A DNA stretch of 64,000 nucleotides from Sporosarcina koreensis (GTDB lineage Bacteria; Bacillota; Bacilli; Bacillales_A; Planococcaceae): assembly GCF_000826145.2 (NCBI RefSeq), contig NZ_LN651334.1, forward strand, positions 1,080 to 65,079. Direction: 5' to 3'. Positions 55,648 to 64,000 of the stretch are shown one piece after another. A program made the position numbers and the translations under genes. Every line of letters starts with the position of its first letter. The stretch's first letter is position 1. Below the pieces are notes generated by a model. That model did no database searches, had not been told where the DNA came from, and worked only from the letters and a program-made list of their open reading frames with translations.

Positions 55648-56088
55648 ATGAAAGTGAATAATGAGGTCCGGACGGGTCTCGATAAACTGAGGAACGATCC
55701 GCTGAAAGCGCCGCAGGGCGGGGACCGGTTCGGCCAGATGGTGCAGAAACAGGAATCCCGCCTGCATGGTGAGCAGATCACCCGCCTGCTCGGTGACATT
55801 TCATCGGCAGGCGATCGGCTGGCCCGTTCTCGGAACTTGCGCGACATGGCGAAATTCAAAATGCTTGTGAAACGGTTCTTGAAAGAGTCCGTCGAAGGCG
55901 GTCTCGGCTTGAAACAGTCCCATACATGGAACCAGTTCGGCGAAGGGCGCCGGCTCAAACTGGTGGAAACGATCGATCAGAAACTGGTCGAACTGGCGGA
56001 ACAGCTCTTGCAGGATGAGGAATCGTCCGTCGATCTCCTTGCCAGAATCGGGGAAATCAAAGGACTGCTCATCAACCTATATACATGA
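55648..56088 (+). CDS. yaaR: YaaR family protein (DUF327)
   Basis: This 146-residue helical protein (FKMLVKRFLKESVEGGLGLKQ) of unknown function is conserved between darA and holB. The typical C-terminal RIGEIKGLLINLYT is present. A terminator follows. Confidence 0.88.
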   Translation: MKVNNEVRTGLDKLRNDPLKAPQGGDRFGQMVQKQESRLHGEQITRLLGDISSAGDRLARSRNLRDMAKFKMLVKRFLKESVEGGLGLKQSHTWNQFGEGRRLKLVETIDQKLVELAEQLLQDEESSVDLLARIGEIKGLLINLYT

Positions 56089-56123
56089 GGGCGTTTTCTG
56101 CAGTTACGGGAAAACGCCTTTTT
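56089..56123 (+). terminator. yaaR terminator
   Basis: GGCGTTTTC and GAAAACGCC are followed by five T; holB begins just beyond. Confidence 0.8.
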
Positions 56124-56143
56124 CAACGAAAGGGGGCAGCGGG

Positions 56144-57151
56144 ATGGACCAGCAGCCTGCACAGCGTTTACAGACAGAACAGCCGCGGATTGCTGCAACC
56201 TTGCGTGCTGCCTTCCGCAATAACCGGATTGCACATGCTTATATTTTCGACGGTGAAACGGGGGTTGGAAAGAAAAACGCCGCCCTGTACTTTGCACAGC
56301 TGCTGCTTTGTGAGAATCCTGTCGAAAATGTTCCATGTGAAACATGCCGGGCGTGCAAACGTGTCGAATCGGGGAATCATCCGAACATACTGACCGTCGA
56401 GCCGGATGGCCAGGACATCAAAAAGGATCAGATGACACAGCTGCTGAACGTCATGACGAAGAAAGGCTACGAAAGCGGGCGACGCATCTACATCATCGAG
56501 CAGGCGCACCGGCTGAATACCGCTGCCGCCAATGCGCTGCTGAAATTCCTGGAGGAACCGGATGGCGACATTACAGCCATCCTGCTGACGGATGCCTATC
56601 ATATGATGCTGCCGACCATTCAGTCGCGCTGTCAGCGGATATCCTTCCTGCCTCCCCAGCGCGAACAGATCATCCAGATGCTGACAGAGGAAGGGATTTC
56701 CCCTTCGCTTGCAGCGACGGTAACCTGCCTGACAGCAGACAGAAGCCGGGCAGCCGAACTGGCCGCAGATGAGCAGTTTGTCAATCTGCGAAAGACAGTG
56801 GTAAAATTAGTGCAGGCCATCGATCTGCATGTGACCGATGCGCTGATGCTGATCCAGACCGAGTGGGGTCCCTTCCTGAAAGAGAAGGACGACACCGAGA
56901 CAGGCCTGGACTTGCTTCTCTATATGTACCGTGATATCGTGGCGAAGAAAGCGGGATTGACCGCAATAGCCGCCTATCCGGATCTGGAGGAGTTCACTGC
57001 CGGTCTTGCCATGAAACTGACCTATGAGCAGCTGGCCGCCAATCTGGAAGCGATATTGCAGGCGAAAAAACAATTGCATCGCAATATGCACCGAACGCTT
57101 TTATTGGAACAACTGGTGCTTAGTATGCAGGAGGGGTTATCCGTTGTATAA
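56144..57151 (+). CDS. holB: DNA polymerase III subunit delta prime
   Basis: This 335-residue clamp-loader AAA+ subunit has FDGETGVGKKNAA in place of a fully canonical P-loop, a zinc site (CENP..CETCRACKRV), IEQAHRLNTAAANALLKFLEEP and sensor 1 TDAYHMML. AAAGGGGGCAGCGGG sets the ATG. It overlaps ricT by 8 bp. Confidence 0.94.
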   Translation: MDQQPAQRLQTEQPRIAATLRAAFRNNRIAHAYIFDGETGVGKKNAALYFAQLLLCENPVENVPCETCRACKRVESGNHPNILTVEPDGQDIKKDQMTQLLNVMTKKGYESGRRIYIIEQAHRLNTAAANALLKFLEEPDGDITAILLTDAYHMMLPTIQSRCQRISFLPPQREQIIQMLTEEGISPSLAATVTCLTADRSRAAELAADEQFVNLRKTVVKLVQAIDLHVTDALMLIQTEWGPFLKEKDDTETGLDLLLYMYRDIVAKKAGLTAIAAYPDLEEFTAGLAMKLTYEQLAANLEAILQAKKQLHRNMHRTLLLEQLVLSMQEGLSVV

Positions 57152-57962
57152 CGTAGCAGGAATCCGCTTTAAAAAAGCGGGTAAAATACAGTATTTCGAC
57201 CCTATGGCTTATGAGCTGAAGGCAGATGATTATGTAATCGTCGAGTCTGCCCGCGGCACGGAATTCGGCAAAGTCGTCAACGTCCGGGAAGGGGTGGATG
57301 CCGCCGACCTGGTCCTGCCTCTGAAGAAAGTGATCCGGCCGGCAAGCCCGGAAGATCTGGAGCAGGTGAACGAGAACCGGCTTGACGCCGAGAAAGCGTT
57401 TGATACGTGTGTGAAGAAAGTCCGCGAGCATAAGCTGGACATGAAAGTGGTCGATGTGGAGTACACGTTCGACCGCAATAAAGTGATCTTCTATTTCACG
57501 GCGGAAGGACGAGTCGATTTCCGGAATTTAGTGAAAGACTTGGCGTCCATCTTCAGGACACGCATCGAACTCCGTCAGATCGGTGTGCGGGACGAAGCGA
57601 AAATGCTAGGCGGAATCGGTCCTTGCGGCAGGATGCTCTGCTGCTCGACGTTCCTCGGGGATTTCGAACCGGTCTCCATCAAAATGGCGAAGGACCAGAA
57701 CTTGTCCCTCAACCCATCCAAGATTTCGGGATTGTGCGGCCGCCTCATGTGCTGCCTGAAATATGAGAACGATGAGTATGAGGAAGCGAAAGCCCTGATG
57801 CCCGACATCGGTTCACGTATCGAGACGCCCGACGGACCGGGCAAAGTGGTCGGCCTGAACTTGCTGGAACGCCTGCTGAAAGTCAGGCTGCAGGATCAGG
57901 ACCAGACACTGGAATATGCGTGGGAAGAACTTTCGAAGAGGGCGGGACAGCCCGTCAATTGA
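57144..57962 (+). CDS. ricT: RicT/YaaT, PSP1-domain component of the Y-complex
   Basis: This 272-residue protein has the PSP1 domain and a cysteine-rich cluster (GGIGPCGRMLCCSTF and ISGLCGRLMCCLKYE) that binds an iron-sulfur cluster in the RicAFT complex. That complex affects RNase Y-dependent processing, competence, sporulation and biofilm. TTG start follows CAGGAGGGG and matches the family N-terminus (YNVAGIRFKKAGK). Confidence 0.94.
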   Translation: MYNVAGIRFKKAGKIQYFDPMAYELKADDYVIVESARGTEFGKVVNVREGVDAADLVLPLKKVIRPASPEDLEQVNENRLDAEKAFDTCVKKVREHKLDMKVVDVEYTFDRNKVIFYFTAEGRVDFRNLVKDLASIFRTRIELRQIGVRDEAKMLGGIGPCGRMLCCSTFLGDFEPVSIKMAKDQNLSLNPSKISGLCGRLMCCLKYENDEYEEAKALMPDIGSRIETPDGPGKVVGLNLLERLLKVRLQDQDQTLEYAWEELSKRAGQPVN

Positions 57963-57974
57963 TGAAGCGGTGAG

Positions 57975-58343
57975 GTGAAAAAGTTGAAAGAAGGGAACTT
58001 TCTCGACAAGGTAATCGAATACGAACAGCAACTCGACTCCATGCACAAGCAATTCCGGGAAATCATCGGTTTTGTTGCCAAGATGACAGAAGAGAACCAT
58101 TCACTTCAACTTGAAAATCATCATCTGCGTACGCGGCTGAACGAACTCGACCTGGAGGCGAAAGCGGCAGCTGACAAGAAACAGTCCGAGCGGCTCCAGC
58201 GGGCGGATGTGGGCGAAGGGGTCGATAACCTCGCCCGCCTCTATAACGAAGGGTTCCATGTGTGCAATGTCCATTACGGCAGCACGCGCAAAGGGGAAGA
58301 CTGCCTGTTCTGCCTGTCGTTTTTAAGTAAACAGAATCTGTAA
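57975..58343 (+). CDS. yabA: Replication initiation control protein YabA
   Basis: This 122-residue protein has an N-terminal coiled coil ([20 protein letters not shown]) and a C-terminal zinc domain ([19 protein letters not shown]). It binds DnaA and the sliding clamp DnaN and limits initiation. A TTG nine bases later with GAGGTG is an alternative start. Confidence 0.93.
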   Translation: MKKLKEGNFLDKVIEYEQQLDSMHKQFREIIGFVAKMTEENHSLQLENHHLRTRLNELDLEAKAAADKKQSERLQRADVGEGVDNLARLYNEGFHVCNVHYGSTRKGEDCLFCLSFLSKQNL

Positions 58344-58348
58344 CAGAG

Positions 58349-58385
58349 AACCGATCCCTACAACCCATAGGAATCGGTTTTTCTT
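58349..58385 (+). terminator. yabA terminator
   Basis: AACCGAT and ATCGGTT pair around CCCTACAACCCATAGGA and are followed by TTTC. Confidence 0.7.
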
Positions 58386-58411
58386 TATCATCATCGAGTG
58401 AGGAGTCCATT

Positions 58412-59185
58412 ATGGAAACAAATTTACTGCGGGGCGATGAGCGCCTCGATTATTTGCTGGCGGAGGACTTGCGGATCATCCAAAGCCCGTCCGTGTTCTC
58501 GTTTTCCCTGGATGCGGTGCTGCTGGCGCGTTTTGCATACATGCCCATCCGGAAAGGGAAGGTCGTGGATCTATGTGCGGGCAACGGGGCGATCCCGTTG
58601 TTTCTGAGTGCCCGGACGAACGCCCATATCACGGCTGTCGAACTGCAGGAACAGCTTGCGGATATGGCGGAACGCAGTATCGCCTTCAATGGGCTCAGCG
58701 GACAGATCGGCGTCATGTGTGACGATGTGATCGGCATTGCCGCGAAGATCGGCTATGAGAAGTACGATACCGTTACGTGCAATCCGCCCTATTTCAAGGC
58801 CCATGAAAAGAGTGAGCAGAATTTGAAGGAACCGCTGACGATCGCCCGGCACGAGGTGAAGCTGACGCTGGAGCAGGCGGTACGATCGGCGAGTGAGCTG
58901 CTGAAACAGGGCGGGAAGGCGGCATTCGTCCACCGGCCGGGCCGGCTGCTGGATATCGTCACGGCCATGCGGGCGAACCGGCTGGAACCGAAACGGATCC
59001 GGTTTGTCTATCCGAAGGAAGGGAAAGAGGCGAACACTCTGCTGATCGAGGGCACGAAAGACGGGAAGCCTGATTTGAAGATCCTGCCGCCGCTGATCGT
59101 CTATCAGGCGGACGGTACGTATACGGAGGAAGTGAGGGAGCTGCTGTATGGAGCCGAAGACGGGCCATCTGTTCTACGTCCTTGA
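58412..59185 (+). CDS. trmN6: tRNA1(Val) adenine-N6 methyltransferase (YabB)
   Basis: This 257-residue Rossmann methyltransferase has the SAM loop [15 protein letters not shown] and the catalytic [11 protein letters not shown] motif of N6-adenine enzymes. It is predicted to modify A37 of tRNA-Val. It overlaps yazA by 38 bp. Confidence 0.9.
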   Translation: METNLLRGDERLDYLLAEDLRIIQSPSVFSFSLDAVLLARFAYMPIRKGKVVDLCAGNGAIPLFLSARTNAHITAVELQEQLADMAERSIAFNGLSGQIGVMCDDVIGIAAKIGYEKYDTVTCNPPYFKAHEKSEQNLKEPLTIARHEVKLTLEQAVRSASELLKQGGKAAFVHRPGRLLDIVTAMRANRLEPKRIRFVYPKEGKEANTLLIEGTKDGKPDLKILPPLIVYQADGTYTEEVRELLYGAEDGPSVLRP

Positions 59186-59417
59186 ATGCAGCGATGGCTC
59201 CTATTACGGCGGCTATACAACAGATCTTAACCGTCGGGTGGATCTGCACAATGCAGGGAAAGGCGCAAAATACACGAGGGCGAAAGGTCCCGTCCGCTGC
59301 ATCCATTCCGAGCCGTTCACAACGAAGCGGGAGGCCATGCAGGCGGAATACCGGTTCAAACAGCTTACCCGGGCCGCCAAAGAGCGGTATTTACGACAAC
59401 AGGAGGCGGAGCAATGA
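59148..59417 (+). CDS. yazA: GIY-YIG domain protein YazA
   Basis: This 89-residue UPF0213-type single-domain nuclease has [16 protein letters not shown] (GIY-YIG variant), the [16 protein letters not shown] segment and a Glu near [10 protein letters not shown]. The cellular role is unknown. It overlaps rsmI by 4 bp. Confidence 0.92.
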   Translation: MEPKTGHLFYVLECSDGSYYGGYTTDLNRRVDLHNAGKGAKYTRAKGPVRCIHSEPFTTKREAMQAEYRFKQLTRAAKERYLRQQEAEQ

Positions 59418-60286
59418 TCACACAAAAAAGTGCCGAGGCTGCCGGCGGGGTGCTCTACCTGGTCGGAACGCCGATCGGCAATCTGGAAGACATGAGCTAC
59501 CGCGCGATCCGCATTCTGCAGGAAGCGGACCTGATTGCAGCGGAGGATACACGGAACACCGTCAAGCTGTCGAACCATTTCAAGATCGATACGCCGTTCA
59601 TGAGCTATCACGAGCACAATCTCGAAGCCGGCGGACGCAAGATCTTGGACCTGCTGACGGACGGGAAGACGGTCGCCCTCGTCAGTGATGCCGGCATGCC
59701 GTGCATCTCGGATCCGGGAGCGGACATCGCTGAAAAGGCGATTGCGGCAGGAATTGCTGTCGTTCCGGTGCCTGGTCCGAATGCAGCGATCAGCGCACTG
59801 GTCGCATCCGGGCTGCCGTCACAGCCGTTCCTGTTCTTCGGCTTCCTGGACCGGCAAAAGAAGAAACGCCGTCAGCAACTGGACCTGCTGGCCCGCCGGC
59901 AGGAGACGCTGCTGTTCTACGAAGCGCCCCACCGTCTGAAAGAGACGCTGCGTGCCCTGTCCGAGCAATTTGGCGCAGACCGGCGCATCACACTGGCCCG
60001 CGAGCTGACGAAACGCTATGAGGAATTCATCCGGGGGACGGTTGAAGAGGTTCTCCAATGGGCAGAATCGACAGAGATCCGCGGAGAATTCTGCCTGGTT
60101 GTCGAAGGTGCCGGAGAACTGGAAGAGCAGGCCGCAGACGCCTGGTGGACCGGACTGTCAGCGGCTGAGCACGTCACCCGTCTCATGGAAGAGGAAGGGT
60201 GTTCCTCCAAGGAGGCTATCAAGAAAGCAGCGGCAGACCGTGGAATGAGCAAGCGGGATGTCTATCAGGCGTATCATGTCGAATGA
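59414..60286 (+). CDS. rsmI: 16S rRNA (cytidine1402-2'-O)-methyltransferase
   Basis: This 290-residue tetrapyrrole-methylase-fold enzyme has LYLVGTPIGNLEDMSYRAI, EDTRNT, SDAGMPCISDPG and FYEAPHRL. It methylates C1402 of 16S rRNA. ACAGGAGGCGG precedes the ATG. Confidence 0.95.
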   Translation: MITQKSAEAAGGVLYLVGTPIGNLEDMSYRAIRILQEADLIAAEDTRNTVKLSNHFKIDTPFMSYHEHNLEAGGRKILDLLTDGKTVALVSDAGMPCISDPGADIAEKAIAAGIAVVPVPGPNAAISALVASGLPSQPFLFFGFLDRQKKKRRQQLDLLARRQETLLFYEAPHRLKETLRALSEQFGADRRITLARELTKRYEEFIRGTVEEVLQWAESTEIRGEFCLVVEGAGELEEQAADAWWTGLSAAEHVTRLMEEEGCSSKEAIKKAAADRGMSKRDVYQAYHVE

Positions 60287-60287
60287 A

Positions 60288-60325
60288 AAAAACACTTATT
60301 TCCCGTAATAAGGAAATAAGTGTTA
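60288..60325 (-). terminator. abrB/rsmI terminator
   Basis: AACACTTATTTCC and GGAAATAAGTGTT form a perfect 13-bp stem, with the A-run on the left giving the T-run for abrB. Confidence 0.88.
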
Positions 60326-60344
60326 TGTAAATAAAAGTATTAAA

Positions 60345-60620
60345 TCAAGACATCTTGTTTTCGATTTCAGCGATCAGCTGTTTTGCGCCTTCAGGGCTGA
60401 GAATGAGCTTTCCGTCGATGAGAGAGAGGTTATCGTCGGACACTTCGCCTGTTACGGAACAAGTCATGTTCGGCATATATTTCTTCAGGATGATTTTGTC
60501 GTCATCCACGTAAATTTCCAAAGCGTCTTTCTGGGCGATGCCGAGTGTTCTGCGCAGTTCGATCGGAATGACAACACGGCCAAGCTCGTCGACTTTACGT
60601 ACGATTCCAGTGGATTTCAT
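60345..60620 (-). CDS. abrB: Transition-state regulator AbrB
   Basis: This 91-residue tetrameric DNA-binding protein has the N-terminal swapped-hairpin fold (GIVRKVDELGRVVIPIELRR) and a C-terminal domain. It represses many stationary-phase and sporulation genes during growth. AGGAGGCACG precedes the ATG. It is divergent from metG as in B. subtilis. Confidence 0.96.
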   Translation of the reverse strand: MKSTGIVRKVDELGRVVIPIELRRTLGIAQKDALEIYVDDDKIILKKYMPNMTCSVTGEVSDDNLSLIDGKLILSPEGAKQLIAEIENKMS

Positions 60621-60842
60621 AAGATCGTGCCTCCTAAAATGGGTTTGTATTCGTCAAAAATCGACATTTTTCTCTTGTCTGCTTATCATCATACCAACTC
60701 TTCCAATTAACGTCAATAGAGAAACCCGTAAACTATGAAATGAATAACAAATACATGAAAAACTCACAATCAAATGAAATAAAAATACAATATGCAGCAC
60801 TGTGGATGATTGGTCATAGCGTAAAACGGAAAAGTCCGCTAA

Positions 60843-62846
<2,004 letters not shown>

Positions 62847-62849
62847 TAT

Positions 62850-62889
62850 AGGGCAGCGGACTCAAGAAAAGGTCCGCTGTCCTATTTTT
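62850..62889 (+). terminator. metG terminator
   Basis: AGGGCAGCGGAC pairs with GTCCGCTGTCCT and is followed by ATTTTTG. Confidence 0.88.
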
Positions 62890-62969
62890 GTTGTCATCGT
62901 TTTGTAATGTAATTGCGATATCCGTGTAAAGAGGATGCTTTAGACTATAACCATTGTGAGGCGATAGAG

Positions 62970-63737
62970 ATGTTGATCGATACCCATGTCCACTTGAATG
63001 CAGACCAATATGAAGATGATATAGACGAGGTCATCCAGCGTGCACTGGACGCTGGCGTGGAACGTATGGTCGTGGTCGGTTTCGACCGTCCCACCATTAC
63101 GAAAGCCATGGAACTCGCAGAAGTGCATGAGTTCATCTACGCAGTGGTCGGCTGGCATCCGGTTGATGCCATCGACTGCACAGAGGAGGATCTGAAATGG
63201 ATCGAGGAGCTGGCAGCCCATCCGAAAGTCGTCGGCATCGGAGAGACCGGTCTCGACTACCACTGGGATAAGTCCCCGAAGGATGTCCAGCAGGCGCTGT
63301 TCCGGAAGCAGATCCGGCTGGCGCAGAAAGTGAAGCTGCCGGTCATTATCCATAATCGTGATGCCACTGGTGACGTGGTCCGGATCCTGCAGGAAGAGGA
63401 GGCGCACCTCACCGGCGGCATCATGCACTGCTACAGCGGCAGCGTGGAGACTGCACACCAATGCATCGACATGAATTTCATGATCTCGCTCGGCGGTCCG
63501 GTGACCTTCAAAAATGCCCGGATGCCGAAAGAGGTGGCGGCTGAAATACCGCTCGAGCATCTGCTGGTCGAGACCGATGCGCCGTACCTTGCGCCGCATC
63601 CGCACCGCGGAAAACGGAACGAACCCGCCTACGTAGCACTCGTTGCCGACCAGATTGCGGAACTGAAAGGAATCTCGGCTGAGGAAGTCGCGGAAACAAC
63701 GACCCGGAATGCCATGAACCTGTTCGCCATCGACTGA
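62970..63737 (+). CDS. tatD: TatD-family DNase/metal hydrolase (YabD)
   Basis: This 255-residue TIM-barrel enzyme has the metal ligands DTHVHLN near the start, GIGETGLDYH, VIIHNRDA, GIMHCYSG and ETDAPYLAP. It probably acts as 3'-5' nuclease or deacylase. The ATG behind GTGAGGCG was preferred over a longer frame without homology. Confidence 0.93.
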   Translation: MLIDTHVHLNADQYEDDIDEVIQRALDAGVERMVVVGFDRPTITKAMELAEVHEFIYAVVGWHPVDAIDCTEEDLKWIEELAAHPKVVGIGETGLDYHWDKSPKDVQQALFRKQIRLAQKVKLPVIIHNRDATGDVVRILQEEEAHLTGGIMHCYSGSVETAHQCIDMNFMISLGGPVTFKNARMPKEVAAEIPLEHLLVETDAPYLAPHPHRGKRNEPAYVALVADQIAELKGISAEEVAETTTRNAMNLFAID

Positions 63738-63745
63738 CCGTACGA

Positions 63746-63790
63746 GCCGGAAGCCTGCACAGCCTGACTGCAGCAGCCTTCCGGCGTTCT
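63746..63790 (+). terminator. tatD hairpin
   Basis: GCCGGAAG and CTTCCGGC pair around an inner TGCA-rich loop; the T-run is weak. Confidence 0.6.
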
Positions 63791-63811
63791 CATGCAGGAA
63801 AGGTCGATCGG

Positions 63812-63840
63812 TTGACAGTGCAAAAGAGGGTCTATATAAT
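63812..63840 (+). promoter_or_regulatory. yabE promoter
   Basis: Perfect TTGACA, a 17-bp spacer and perfect TATAAT. Confidence 0.85.
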
Positions 63841-63870
63841 CAGCCGAGTGATTAAGGAGGAGAAACGTTA

Positions 63871-64000
63871 ATGACGAAAAGAACCACAGGCAATCGATTC
63901 TTTCAATCATTGAGAATACAGAAAATCGCAGCCGGCATAGCAGTGCTTGCGGTTTTCGTGACTGTTCTTTCTCTTGTCCTGTATGAGGGCACGAAGAAAA
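63871..64000 (+). CDS. yabE: YabE-like cell-wall protein, cut by the window end
   Basis: The first 43 residues are visible: a basic start (MTKRTTGNRFFQSLRIQK), a membrane segment and LVLYEGTKK, the known beginning of YabE-type proteins (DUF348, G5 and 3D domains, Rpf/Sps-like muralytic factors). TAAGGAGGAG precedes the ATG. The position after tatD matches B. subtilis. The domains themselves lie outside the window. Confidence 0.8.
   Translation, partial: MTKRTTGNRFFQSLRIQKIAAGIAVLAVFVTVLSLVLYEGTKK

Overview
The window looks like the chromosome of a fairly GC-rich, spore-forming member of the Bacillales, probably a Planococcaceae relative of Sporosarcina, Planococcus or Bhargavaea. The backbone follows the oriC-proximal gene order known from Bacillus subtilis. 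The left part has guaB, dacA, T-box-serS, tadA and the two deoxynucleoside kinases. The right part has tRNA-Ser, the scRNA (SRP RNA), dnaX, ybaB, recR, yaaL, bofA, yaaO, tmk, darA, yaaR, holB, ricT, yabA, trmN6, yazA, rsmI, abrB, metG, tatD and the start of yabE. BofA and AbrB point to a sporulating lineage. The genus is an inference from gene order, protein type and composition, not from a database search.

About 40 kb of non-syntenic DNA lies between dck (ends 9059) and tRNA-Ser (49104). It opens with a tryptophan-degradation operon: kynU, kynA, an NSS-family transporter and kynB. kynA is split by a 13.9-kb AT-rich element (10628-24543) flanked by the 8-bp repeat CTATTTAT. Joining the two flanks across one copy restores an uninterrupted kynA frame of 288 codons. 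The element encodes a large serine recombinase, a plasmid-like replication protein with a candidate antisense copy-control RNA, an MmeI-type single-chain restriction-modification enzyme, a RadC-like protein, a prohead protease-capsid fusion, a TP901-1-type tail tube protein, a tRNA-like gene and several orphan proteins. No portal or terminase was seen, so it resembles a phage satellite or integrated phage-plasmid rather than a prophage.

After the kyn operon come aspartokinase (minus strand), the hom-thrC-thrB operon, and an mhq-type quinone/electrophile detoxification cluster: an MhqR-like MarR repressor, two VOC dioxygenases, an esterase and an amber-interrupted WrbA-like reductase. Three ECF sigma-factor modules follow: sigV-rsiV with a peptidoglycan deacetylase, an AT-rich sigma/zinc-finger anti-sigma pair, and a third sigma factor with membrane proteins. 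The third module ends abruptly where an ABC-2 permease is fused to a second, 5'-truncated thrB copy.

Region 43.5-49 kb holds what I consider the most notable novelty: an Rgg-family regulator with a divergent 17-codon ORF encoding an SHP-like hydrophobic peptide (MLDIVISLLDIWFIGGG). A 14-bp near-palindrome, AGTCATTTACGACT, lies in the rgg-shp gap, recurs identically before a secreted bacteriocin-like protein with a small membrane partner, and recurs at 11/14 before a secreted permuted NlpC/P60-like protein. This reads as a self-contained peptide quorum-sensing regulon.
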